A DNA stretch of 64,000 bases from Roseateles hydrophilus (GTDB taxonomy: Bacteria; Pseudomonadota; Gammaproteobacteria; Burkholderiales; Burkholderiaceae_C): contig NZ_JAPPUY010000001.1 of NCBI RefSeq assembly GCF_026712245.1, positions 682,001-746,000 of the forward strand, given 5' to 3'. The translations under genes and the position numbers were made by a program. Below, in pieces: positions 16,116 through 25,836 of this stretch. The first letter of the stretch is position 1. The number at the start of each line of letters is the position of its first letter. The notes below the pieces were generated by a model. It had not been told where the DNA came from and ran no database searches. It was given only the letters and a program-made list of their open reading frames with translations.

Positions 16116-17662
16116 TCCTCCTCAAAGGTCTGCACCAGCACCTGGTTGCTCAGGCGGTTGACCTCGCTGGGCACGCGGGCCATGTCGGGCGGGAAGTCCA
16201 GCAGCGTGGGCAGGGTCTGTGCGCTCATGAAGCGCAGCCCTGGTGGGAACTGCGTCGGCAGCCGGAAGGGGCGGCGCGACGCGAGGATGAAGCCCCATTC
16301 GCCAAAGGACGGCACATGAGCGTGGTAGGGCGTGGCCGTCAGCCCGACAGACTCCAGCGTGGCCACGACCGTCCAGAAGCTGCGCCGCGCGATGAGCGGC
16401 GACGTGGATTGCACGACCGCATAGCCGCCGGCGCTCAGGCGCTGGTCCACGAACTCGTAGAAGCTGGCCGTGTAGAGCTTGCCCAGTGCGAAGTTGGACG
16501 GGTCGGGGAAGTCGATGATGATGATGTCGAAGGTCTCGGTCTGCTGCTCCAGCCAGCCGAAGGCGTCGGTGTTGATGACGCGCAGCTTCGGTGACGACAG
16601 CGCCTGGCCGTTCAGCGCGGCGAGTTTGGCGTTGTCGCGGAACAGCGTCGTCATCAGCGGGTCCAGTTCCACCAGCGTGACCTGCTCGACGCTGGCGTAC
16701 TTCAGCACCTCGCGCACGGCCATGCCGTCGCCGCCGCCCAGCACCAGCACACGCTTGGGCGCACCGTGCGCGGCCATGGCCGGCTGCACCAGGGCCTCGT
16801 GGTACCGGTACTCGTCGCGCGAGTGGAATTGCAGATTGCCGTTCAGGAACAGCCGGGTGCCGCCAGCGCCCTCGGTGACGACGATGCGCTGGTAGGCGCT
16901 GCTTTGCTTGAAGACGATGTCCTCGCCGTAGAAGCGGTCCTCGGCCCAGGTCGTCAGCCGCTCGGCACCCAGCAGCGCGGCCAGCAGCAGGCCGGCGGAC
17001 AGCGCACAGGCCGCGCCCATCGCGCCACGCGCCCGCACATCGGCCCGGAACAGCCACAGCGCCCACACCGCGACGGCCACGTTCAGCAGCCCGAACACCA
17101 CGCCCGTGCGCACCAGCCCCAGGTGCGGCACCAGCACCAGCGGGAAGGCCAGCGCCACGAGCAGCGCGCCGAGGTAGTCGAAGGTCAGCACCTGCGACAC
17201 CAGGTCCTTGAGCCCGTAGCGCGCGCTGAAGTGGCGCTTGAGGATGCGCATGACCAGCGGAATCTCCAGCCCCACCAGCGTGCCCACCAGCAGCACCAGC
17301 GCATACAGCAGCACGCGGAACGGCGTGGCGGCGCCCGGCGGCAGCAGGCTGTGCACGGCGAACAGCGCCGCTGGCATCAGCCCGCCGATGACGCCCACCA
17401 GCAGCTCCACCTGCAGGAACACGCCCACCAGCTGCCGCTCCACGAAGCGGGACAGCCACGAGCCCAGCCCCATCGCGAACAGGTAGACGCCGATGATGGT
17501 GGAGAACTGCAGCACCGAGTCGCCGAGCAGGTAGCTCGCCAGCGCGCCGGCAGCCAGCTCGTAGACCAGGCCGCAGGCCGCGATGAAGAACACGCTGACG
17601 AGCAGCAGCACCTCGGCGGCCGAGACGCGCGCGGCGGCGGTGGGAGGGGCGGCGTCGCTCAA
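16097..17662 (-). CDS. Membrane-embedded spermidine synthase-like aminopropyltransferase
   Basis: A 521-aa fusion of a polytopic membrane domain and a spermidine synthase domain. Residues 1-245 hold about seven hydrophobic segments, starting with AEVLLLVSVFFIAACGLVYE. The C-terminal half has the AdoMet-binding VLVLGGGDGMAVREVL near residue 305, the acidic LVELDP and the catalytic-type DFPDPSNFALGKLYT. Cytosolic SpeE is about 290 aa and lacks the membrane part. Expected reaction: transfer of an aminopropyl group from decarboxylated AdoMet to an amine; the acceptor is unknown. The start is TTG, sharing bases with the upstream stop (TTGA), so it is translationally coupled to the beta-propeller gene. 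The convergent decarboxylase gene can supply the donor. Confidence 0.9.
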   Translation of the reverse strand: MSDAAPPTAAARVSAAEVLLLVSVFFIAACGLVYELAAGALASYLLGDSVLQFSTIIGVYLFAMGLGSWLSRFVERQLVGVFLQVELLVGVIGGLMPAALFAVHSLLPPGAATPFRVLLYALVLLVGTLVGLEIPLVMRILKRHFSARYGLKDLVSQVLTFDYLGALLVALAFPLVLVPHLGLVRTGVVFGLLNVAVAVWALWLFRADVRARGAMGAACALSAGLLLAALLGAERLTTWAEDRFYGEDIVFKQSSAYQRIVVTEGAGGTRLFLNGNLQFHSRDEYRYHEALVQPAMAAHGAPKRVLVLGGGDGMAVREVLKYASVEQVTLVELDPLMTTLFRDNAKLAALNGQALSSPKLRVINTDAFGWLEQQTETFDIIIIDFPDPSNFALGKLYTASFYEFVDQRLSAGGYAVVQSTSPLIARRSFWTVVATLESVGLTATPYHAHVPSFGEWGFILASRRPFRLPTQFPPGLRFMSAQTLPTLLDFPPDMARVPSEVNRLSNQVLVQTFEEEWGAVH

Positions 17663-18618
17663 GGCTTGGGCGGCGTCAGCGTCACGGACACGGCCAGCCG
17701 CGTGCCGTCCGGGCTGGCCGCGATGTTGCGCACGGCGCCGCCCAGCGCGGGCAGGTCGGCGAAGGGCTGGAAGCCGCTGCCGGCCTTACCGTCCCAGCGC
17801 AGGAACAGGTGGCCGCGCGCCATCAGCAGCGAGCCGTCCGGCAGCCGGGCAAAGTACTGCGGCCGGTTGGCGGGCTTGTCACCCTCGGGCAGCGGCGGCG
17901 TCTCCACCAGCACCTGAGGTGTGGCCTCGTCGGGGCCTTGTGCGCTGATGCGCCAGCGCTGCGGGTCGGTCTGGTCCACGAACAGCGCGCGTCGGCCATC
18001 GGCCGTGCGGGCCAGCGCGCGGCCGGGCTTGTCGGTCAGCAGCGTCTGCCGGCCGCTGCGGCGGTCGATCAGCACGGCCCGGTGCTGGTTGCGCTGCGGC
18101 ACGTCGTCGACGATGAAGGCGGCGATGAGTTCTGGCGTGATCCACGCGTGATAGCCGATGCGCTTGACCGGCACGACGGGCGCCACGGGCTGGCCATCCC
18201 AGCCGAAGTGCCACAGCGAGGGCTGGTGCATCTCGATGCCGTAGGCCGGGTCGGCCGTGACCACGCGGATGGCCGAGAAGCCGCTGCCGTCGGGCAGCGG
18301 GGTGGGCGAGTAGAGGTTCTCGGTCGTCCGGGTGACGGCGGTTGTGCTGCCGCTGGCGAGCTCGTGCCGGTAGACGTTGTAGCTGCCGGTGTGGCCAGCG
18401 CTGTAGACCACGGTCGCACCGTCGGGCGTGAAGGCGGGCTGGATGTGGCTGCCCTTGGTCAGCGTGATGTTGCGCAGCTCGGTGAGCGTGCCGGCCTTCA
18501 GGTCCAGCCGGGCGACGAAGACGGCGACATCGGGTGGCGCGTCCGCGGCCGCGGCGGGCAGCGCGACGGTCAGGAACAGCGTGAAGGCGTGGGCGAGGCG
18601 GCGGAGGGCGTGGTGCAT
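17659..18618 (-). CDS. Exported TolB/PD40-like beta-propeller protein
   Basis: A 319-aa protein with a signal peptide (FTLFLTVALPAAAADA) followed by repeated WD40-like PD40 blades: IQPAFTPDGATVVYSAG, then YSPTPLPDGSGF, ALARTADGRRALFVD and IAASPDGTRLAVSV. These F-x-PDG-x motifs typify TolB-type propellers, which usually bind other proteins or glycans in the periplasm. No enzyme motif is seen. ATG at 18618 is chosen because it begins the signal peptide. It sits between the YciI-like gene and the aminopropyltransferase gene, overlapping the latter by four bases. A role as periplasmic sensor or scaffold of this operon is inferred. Confidence 0.8.
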   Translation of the reverse strand: MHHALRRLAHAFTLFLTVALPAAAADAPPDVAVFVARLDLKAGTLTELRNITLTKGSHIQPAFTPDGATVVYSAGHTGSYNVYRHELASGSTTAVTRTTENLYSPTPLPDGSGFSAIRVVTADPAYGIEMHQPSLWHFGWDGQPVAPVVPVKRIGYHAWITPELIAAFIVDDVPQRNQHRAVLIDRRSGRQTLLTDKPGRALARTADGRRALFVDQTDPQRWRISAQGPDEATPQVLVETPPLPEGDKPANRPQYFARLPDGSLLMARGHLFLRWDGKAGSGFQPFADLPALGGAVRNIAASPDGTRLAVSVTLTPPKP

Positions 18619-18655
18619 GGCATGCCTGTGCAGAGCGACGGGCCGCGAGTGTCGG

Positions 18656-19000
18656 CTAGAAAGACACCCGCTCCGGCAGCGCCTTGCTCCAGTGGAAGAT
18701 GTCCCAGCCGGCGCGCAGGCCACCGGTGGTGAAGGGGTCGGTGGCGATCAGCGCCTCGACCGCGGCCTTGTCCGGTGCGCGAACGACCCACAGCGCGCCC
18801 ACTGGCGTCGCGTCGGGCGATGTGCGCAGCGAGCCTGCCACCCGCAGCATGCTGCGCTGGGCGGCGACCCATTCGAGGTGCGCTTGCAGCAGTTGCTGGC
18901 GCAGAGCGCCGGCGCCGGGCTTGTCGTGAAAACGGACGGCGAACAGCGTCCAGTCTTCATGGGCATTCGCCGTCAGCACGGCGAAGTCATGCTCACCCAT
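18656..19000 (-). CDS. YciI-like domain protein
   Basis: A 114-aa soluble protein of the YciI/dimeric alpha-beta barrel family. Recognisable elements are the N-terminal strand with WTLFAVRFHDKPG, the R-x3-L-x2-HL pattern (LRQQLLQAHLEWV), the hairpin VAGSLRTSPDATPVGALWVV and a C-terminal DPFTTGGL. Family members include small enzymes and proteins of unknown role; a His/Asp pair (His45, Asp97 region) is kept. It overlaps the DUF350 gene by eight bases, so it belongs to the same operon. Its part in the system is unknown. Confidence 0.8.
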   Translation of the reverse strand: MGEHDFAVLTANAHEDWTLFAVRFHDKPGAGALRQQLLQAHLEWVAAQRSMLRVAGSLRTSPDATPVGALWVVRAPDKAAVEALIATDPFTTGGLRAGWDIFHWSKALPERVSF

Positions 19001-19214
19001 GAATCGCCGCAGCGACGATGTTGCCGATGGAGATGCACATCGCCCCGACGACGATGGCCAGCGCCAGGTTCTTGTGTTCGACGATCTCTTCCCACAGCTT
19101 GTAGGGCGTGATCTTGTCGACCACGATGAAGCAGATCCAGAAGATGACGACGCCGATGAGGGCGTACATCGTCGTGCCGAGGACGACTTCGGGCTTGAGC
19201 CAGTCGAGGGTCAT
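18993..19214 (-). CDS. DUF350 small membrane protein (YjfL family)
   Basis: A 73-aa inner-membrane protein with two hydrophobic helices (about 13-33 and 50-70) separated by a charged loop (KITPYKLWEEIVEHKN). This is a single DUF350 unit; E. coli YjfL carries two. DUF350 proteins are repeatedly found beside PspA-, SPFH- and polyamine/peptide-ligase-type genes, but their function is not established. A good AGGAG lies eight bases before the ATG. It follows the DUF4178 gene by 21 bases in the operon. Confidence 0.88.
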   Translation of the reverse strand: MTLDWLKPEVVLGTTMYALIGVVIFWICFIVVDKITPYKLWEEIVEHKNLALAIVVGAMCISIGNIVAAAIHG

Positions 19215-19235
19215 GGTGAGCGCTCCTTGTGCGTC

Positions 19236-20816
19236 TTATTTGTGGCTGCCGCCACCGCTGCTGTAGCCGCCGTAGCTGCCGCCACTGGGGATGTAGACGC
19301 CGCTGCCGCGCGTGTTGGCACGGCATTGGCGGTATTCGTTGCTGTTTTCGCCGAAGCTGGTCTTGTACTGCTGGCAGTCGTCGCTGGCGCAGGCGCGCAG
19401 CAGCGCGCCCAGCAGGAGCAGCACGAACAGCCCCAAGAACAGATAGACCAGCAGCTTGGCGCCACCGGCGTTGAAGGCTGCGGCGTCGCGCGTGAAGCTT
19501 GCGGCCGGCGCGGTGGCCAGGCCGAAGGCCTTTTGCACGGTTGCGGCGGGCAGCGTGCGGCCGGCGCTCCACGTGACCTCCGGGCCCTGCTGTTCCCGGC
19601 TCAGCAGGAACTGGCCGTCGGCGCTGGCGAAGTCGGTCACCTGCACGCGGTCGTCCAGCCGCACGGGCCAGTAGAACTCGCCCAGCACATGGGTCGTCTT
19701 GGCCTGGTAGGTCCAGCGCTGGTCGTAGTGCCGGCCCTTCCAGGTGGCGCCCTTGCGCGACGGGATGGGCGCGCCGGTCAGCGTCTGCACCAGGCTCCAG
19801 CCCTCCTGCGTGTCCACGAGGAAGGCAAAGCCCGCCAGCCGGTTGAACAGCAGGTACTCGCGCCAGAAGCTCTGCTCGTCCTCCGCATCCTCGGGGATGT
19901 CGCAGCGCTCCTGGTAGCCCACGACCTGCCAGGCTTGCGGCTTGCCGCCGGCGTCGGGCAGTGAACCGCTGCGGCCCAGCGGGATCAGCGGCGGCTGGCC
20001 TGGCGACTGCGCGGTGAAGCCCAGCGCCTTGGCGTCGCCCTCGGGCAGGTCGACAACGGCGTTGCACTGCGCGCAGACCATGCTCTTGGTCTGCGCGAGC
20101 TGGGGCTCCAGCGGCGCGCCGCAGCTGGGGCAGCCGATGGCGCGGCCCTTGAACCGGGCCTCGGCGATGGACTCGCCCTCGGCCGTCGTGCGCAGGCCCT
20201 GCAGCGCCAGCTCGGCCAGCTGCACCGGGCGGCCGACGGACCAGACGAAGGAGAGATCCTGCCGGTACTCCAGCGCGCCCACCTCGTCGCGCTCATTGCG
20301 CAGCTCGACGACGCCGCCGTCCTGCGGCACGCGCGGCAGCTCGCCCTCGGCGGCGCGCACAGTCGCCTCGATGACGGCGGCCACCTGCCAGCGCTGGCCC
20401 GCCAGCGTCAGTGGTTGGCCGACCTGGGGGGATGGCGGCGGCGCCTCGTCCAGCGGCGCCTCGAAGCTGAGGACGAACTGGCCGTTGTCCTCGCTGAGCC
20501 AGGCCACGCGGGGCGTGCCGTCGGCGTCGAACAGCAGATGCCATTCGTTCCAGTGGCCCAGCTCCGAGCCGCGCTGCACGCGGCCGACCACGGCGAAACC
20601 GGCGCCCATCCAGCGCCCGGTGGCACCCAGTTGCAGCGGCGAGTAGTCGTCAAAAATCTCGGCGCTCTGGCCGATGCGGCTCAGCGTGTCACCGTCGCGC
20701 AGCAGCGTGCTGCGGCAGAAGCCGCACACGGCGCTGGCCGACGCTGCGCTCGCGAACTCGACGGGCGCGCCGCAGTTGGGGCAGCTCGCGCGCCAGCGGC
20801 GCTGGGACTCAGCCAA
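19236..20816 (-). CDS. Zinc-ribbon, DUF4178 membrane protein with Gly/Ser-rich tail
   Basis: A 526-aa protein with two zinc ribbons: C12/C15/C31/C34 at the N-terminus and C229/C232/C248/C251 in the middle. Each is followed by a DUF4178-like beta-rich module (for example HWNEWHLLFDADG near 90 and FWREYLLFNRLAGFAFL near 320). One transmembrane helix follows at about 454-474. The remaining 50 residues contain C476, C481 and C498 and end in a Gly/Ser/Tyr-rich stretch (503-526). The start is TTG overlapping the SPFH stop by eight bases; no ATG lies nearby. DUF4178 has no known activity. The layout suggests a cytosolic sensor or platform tied to the membrane, working with the SPFH and DUF350 proteins. 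Confidence 0.85.
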   Translation of the reverse strand: MAESQRRWRASCPNCGAPVEFASAASASAVCGFCRSTLLRDGDTLSRIGQSAEIFDDYSPLQLGATGRWMGAGFAVVGRVQRGSELGHWNEWHLLFDADGTPRVAWLSEDNGQFVLSFEAPLDEAPPPSPQVGQPLTLAGQRWQVAAVIEATVRAAEGELPRVPQDGGVVELRNERDEVGALEYRQDLSFVWSVGRPVQLAELALQGLRTTAEGESIAEARFKGRAIGCPSCGAPLEPQLAQTKSMVCAQCNAVVDLPEGDAKALGFTAQSPGQPPLIPLGRSGSLPDAGGKPQAWQVVGYQERCDIPEDAEDEQSFWREYLLFNRLAGFAFLVDTQEGWSLVQTLTGAPIPSRKGATWKGRHYDQRWTYQAKTTHVLGEFYWPVRLDDRVQVTDFASADGQFLLSREQQGPEVTWSAGRTLPAATVQKAFGLATAPAASFTRDAAAFNAGGAKLLVYLFLGLFVLLLLGALLRACASDDCQQYKTSFGENSNEYRQCRANTRGSGVYIPSGGSYGGYSSGGGSHK

Positions 20817-21840
20817 GCTTCTTCAGGAGGTCCGCTTTTTTGGCGGCGAATTCCTCGTCGGTCAGGATGCCCTTGGCCTTGAGGTCGCCGAGCTTTTCCA
20901 GCAGCGAAACGATGTCGTCGGGCCGCGTGGGGGCGGGGGCGGGCGCAGCAGCGCCCACACCGGCCAGCCCCTGGCCCAGTGTTTGCGCCAGCGTCTGGCC
21001 CAGCGCCACGCCGGCGCCCAGGCCGATGGCTTCGCCTGCGATGCCGCTGCCGCCGCCGGCTGCGCCCTTGGCCATCTCGGGCAGGGCTTGCGCGGCCTGG
21101 TACTGCATGAACTGGCCCATGTTCTGGCCGATGATGCCCATGCCGATGCGCTGGTCGAGGATCTTCTGCAGCTCCTCCGGCAGCGACACGTTCTGCATCG
21201 TCACCGAGATCAGCTCCAGCCCCAGCGCTGCAAATGCGGGCGCGGTGGCGGCCTGGAGGGCGGCGGCGAACGCGGTCTGATTGGCGGCCAGGTCCAGGAA
21301 GGGCGTGCCGCTGCCGGCGACGGCGTCGCTGATGTGCTGCAGCATGAGGCCGCGCAGCTGGCCTTCCAGCTCCTGCACCGTGTAGCGCTCGCGGGTGCCA
21401 GAGATCTGGCTGTGGAAGGTCTTGGCGTCCTGGACGCGGTAGGCGTAATTGCCGAAGGCGCGCAGGCGCACGGCACCGAAGTCTTTGTCGCGGATGGCGA
21501 TGGGCTGGCTGGTGCCCCAGCGCTGGTCGATCTGCTGGCGGGTGCTGAAGAAGTAGACGTCGCTCTTGAAGGGCGACTCGAACAGCTTGTCCCAGTTCTT
21601 CAGATAGGTCAGCACCGGCAGCGTCTGCGTCGTCAGCTTGTGGGTGCCCGGGCCAAAGACGTCGGCCACCTGGCCCTCGTTGACGAAGACGGCGACCTGC
21701 GACTCGCGCACGACGAGCTGGCCGCCGTTCTGGATTTCCATGCCGGCCATCGGAAAGCGCCACGACAGCGTGCCATCGCCGTCTTCCGTCCACTGGATGA
21801 CGTCTATGAACTGTTTCTTGATGAAATCCATCAGGGCCAT
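20809..21840 (-). CDS. SPFH-SHOCT protein (YdjI/virion-core-like family)
   Basis: A 343-aa protein with no signal peptide. An SPFH/band-7-like domain covers about 25-225 (GGQLVVRESQVAVFVNEG at its start). A Gly/Ala/Pro-rich linker (about 250-305) leads to a C-terminal SHOCT motif (LEKLGDLKAKGILTDEEF). The same layout occurs in B. subtilis YdjI, found in an operon with a PspA homologue. SPFH proteins form membrane-associated oligomers; SHOCT motifs are oligomerisation or targeting tags. It is the first gene of the leftward operon, with AGGAA six bases before the ATG, so the operon promoter should lie within 21841-21950, shared back to back with moaE. Confidence 0.88.
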   Translation of the reverse strand: MALMDFIKKQFIDVIQWTEDGDGTLSWRFPMAGMEIQNGGQLVVRESQVAVFVNEGQVADVFGPGTHKLTTQTLPVLTYLKNWDKLFESPFKSDVYFFSTRQQIDQRWGTSQPIAIRDKDFGAVRLRAFGNYAYRVQDAKTFHSQISGTRERYTVQELEGQLRGLMLQHISDAVAGSGTPFLDLAANQTAFAAALQAATAPAFAALGLELISVTMQNVSLPEELQKILDQRIGMGIIGQNMGQFMQYQAAQALPEMAKGAAGGGSGIAGEAIGLGAGVALGQTLAQTLGQGLAGVGAAAPAPAPTRPDDIVSLLEKLGDLKAKGILTDEEFAAKKADLLKKLG

Positions 21841-21954
21841 GTCGGTTCCTGCGAACGGTGAAATGAAAGTTGGCCGCGAGTATCGGCCGGCGCGTCGGGG
21901 CGCCCTGTCGCAAACACGTGAATCTCACCGACCGAGGAGGTGAGAATCTGTGCC

Positions 21955-22428
21955 ATGCCCAGAGTATTCATCCAAGCCGAGGACTTCGACCTTGGTCATG
22001 AGACCTTGCAACTGCGCCAGCACAACGGCGGCGTGGGCGCCGTCGTCGCTTTTGTCGGCACCGTGCGGGAGCACAGCAGCGGCGCGGCCGTCTCGGCGAT
22101 GGAGCTGGAGCACTACCCCGGCATGACCGAGGCGGCCATCGAGGCCATGGTGGACGAGGCGTTCGCCCGGTTTGACATCCTCGGCGCGCGTGTCATCCAC
22201 CGCGTCGGGCGGCTGCTGGCGCGTGAGCAGATCGTGCTGGTGCTGGTGAGCAGCGCCCACCGCGGCCAGGCCTTCCAGGCCTGTGAGTTCCTGATGGACT
22301 ACCTGAAGACGCAGGCGCCGTTCTGGAAGAAGGAGCACACGCCGGACGGTGCGCACTGGGTGGACGCTCGAGTGGCCGACGACGAGGCGCTGGCGCGCTG
22401 GGGCATCGCCGCCGGGAACGCGGCGTGA
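21955..22428 (+). CDS. moaE: Molybdopterin synthase catalytic subunit MoaE
   Basis: Pairs with MoaD to put two dithiolene sulfurs into precursor Z. The 157-aa protein shows the family landmarks: VAFVGTVREH, LEHYPGM near residue 50 and the active-site lysine region APFWKKEH near 125. ATG at 21955 begins the usual MPRVxIQxEDF N-terminus. An AGGAGG lies 14 bases upstream, far for that start, inside the loop of a small hairpin (TCTCACC/GGTGAGA). It is separated from moaD by the leftward polyamine block and overlaps crcB as GTGA. Confidence 0.96.
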   Translation: MPRVFIQAEDFDLGHETLQLRQHNGGVGAVVAFVGTVREHSSGAAVSAMELEHYPGMTEAAIEAMVDEAFARFDILGARVIHRVGRLLAREQIVLVLVSSAHRGQAFQACEFLMDYLKTQAPFWKKEHTPDGAHWVDARVADDEALARWGIAAGNAA

Positions 22429-22790
22429 ACGCCGCTGCAGTGGCGCTGGGTGCTGCGCTGGGGGCGCTGGTGCGTTGGCAGGCCGGCCTGATGTTCAACG
22501 CGCGCTGGGCCGGCTTTCCGCTCGGAACGCTGCTGGTGAACCTGGTGGGTGGCCTGCTTATCGGCATGGCGCTGGAATGGTTGGGCCGCCAGCCCCACGA
22601 GCTGTTGAAGCTGCTGCTGGTGACGGGCTTCCTGGGCGGGCTGACGACGTTCTCGGCGTTCTCGGGGGAGTCGCTGGCGCTGCTGCGCCATGGCGAGCTG
22701 GGCATGGCGCTGGCCCATGGCCTGGCCCATGTGCTGGGCTCGCTGCTGGCGGCTTGGGCGGGCATGAAGCTGATGCAAAGCTTGATCTGA
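22425..22790 (+). CDS. crcB: Fluoride ion channel CrcB/Fluc
   Basis: Small four-helix membrane protein of 121 aa that exports fluoride as a dual-topology dimer. The conserved elements are GTLLVNLVGGLLIG (with the pore Asn) and GFLGGLTTFSAFSGE, the Thr/Phe track. The GTG start overlaps the moaE stop (GTGA), so it is coupled to moaE. I do not see the conserved fluoride riboswitch fold, and there is no room for one before this gene. Confidence 0.95.
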   Translation: MNAAAVALGAALGALVRWQAGLMFNARWAGFPLGTLLVNLVGGLLIGMALEWLGRQPHELLKLLLVTGFLGGLTTFSAFSGESLALLRHGELGMALAHGLAHVLGSLLAAWAGMKLMQSLI

Positions 22791-22795
22791 ATCAA

Positions 22796-22823
22796 CTTGA
22801 AAAGCGCTGAAAGGCGCCCACTT
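22796..22823 (+). promoter_or_regulatory. RpoH (sigma-32) heat-shock promoter for clpB
   Basis: CTTGAAA (22796-22802), a 14-base spacer and CCCACTT (22817-22823) resemble the sigma-32 consensus CTTGAAA/CCCCATnT. It starts six bases after the crcB stop and ends 26 bases before the clpB ATG, exactly where a clpB heat-shock promoter is expected. No CIRCE element is present. Confidence 0.65.
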
Positions 22824-22849
22824 GGCTTGGCAACAGGAGGTCCCATCCC

Positions 22850-25444
<2,595 letters not shown>

Positions 25445-25494
25445 GGGCCGTCACTGACGCCGGTTGGGTGCGTCGGCCGGCGCATCCGCCCCTC

Positions 25495-25530
25495 AAACCG
25501 CTTTGATCGCAAGACAAAGCGGTTTTTCTT
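25495..25530 (+). terminator. Intrinsic terminator after clpB
   Basis: AAACCGCTTTG and CAAAGCGGTTT form an 11-base perfect stem with a nine-base loop, followed by TTCTT. It closes the moaE-crcB-clpB unit 50 bases after the clpB stop. Confidence 0.88.
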
Positions 25531-25541
25531 GGTTTCATGCA

Positions 25542-25560
25542 TATAATAAGAATTATTCGC
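25542..25560 (+). promoter_or_regulatory. Fur box
   Basis: This 19-base AT-rich stretch matches the Fur consensus (GATAATGATAATCATTATC) at 13 of 19 positions, in an otherwise about 70% GC region. It lies directly upstream of a small membrane protein gene and a TonB siderophore receptor gene, so iron-dependent repression of that operon is likely. Confidence 0.7.
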
Positions 25561-25581
25561 ATTTGTATTTGAGGGGTGGCG

Positions 25582-25797
25582 ATGCCGCACAACGCACGCT
25601 CACGGGCTCTGCATCACGCGATGCCCGATGGCCGCCATGCGGGCTGGCTGTTGTGGCGCTGGCCGGTGGCTCTGGGCCTCGTGAGCGCCAGCGGCCTGGT
25701 TTCGGCGCTGGTGTCGGACACCTGGGGCGATGCCTGGTCCTGGCTGGCGCTGGGCCTGCCGGTACTCGTCATCGCTTGGTGCTCGCTGCGCCGCTGA
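25582..25797 (+). CDS. Small two-helix membrane protein, first gene of the iron uptake operon
   Basis: A 71-aa protein with a basic N-terminus (NARSRALHH) and two hydrophobic segments (about 28-45 and 52-68: WSWLALGLPVLVIAWC). I recognise no family. GAGG lies seven bases before ATG 25582; a GTG six bases earlier is too close to it. The gene sits between the Fur box and the siderophore receptor gene, with a 39-base gap to the latter, so it should be iron-regulated. A helper role in ferric-siderophore uptake is inferred from position only. Confidence 0.6.
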   Translation: MPHNARSRALHHAMPDGRHAGWLLWRWPVALGLVSASGLVSALVSDTWGDAWSWLALGLPVLVIAWCSLRR

Positions 25798-25836
25798 ACG
25801 CCTTTCCGTTTCCACTGTTACTGCCTTGCCTGCTCG

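Noticed and set aside
21920-21950. The hairpin upstream of moaE as a molybdenum-cofactor riboswitch.
   Set aside because: It is a single seven-base stem; the Moco riboswitch needs several conserved helices and would not fit in the gap.
22380-22424. A fluoride riboswitch before crcB.
   Set aside because: crcB overlaps moaE, so any element would have to lie inside moaE coding sequence, and the conserved pseudoknot bases were not seen.
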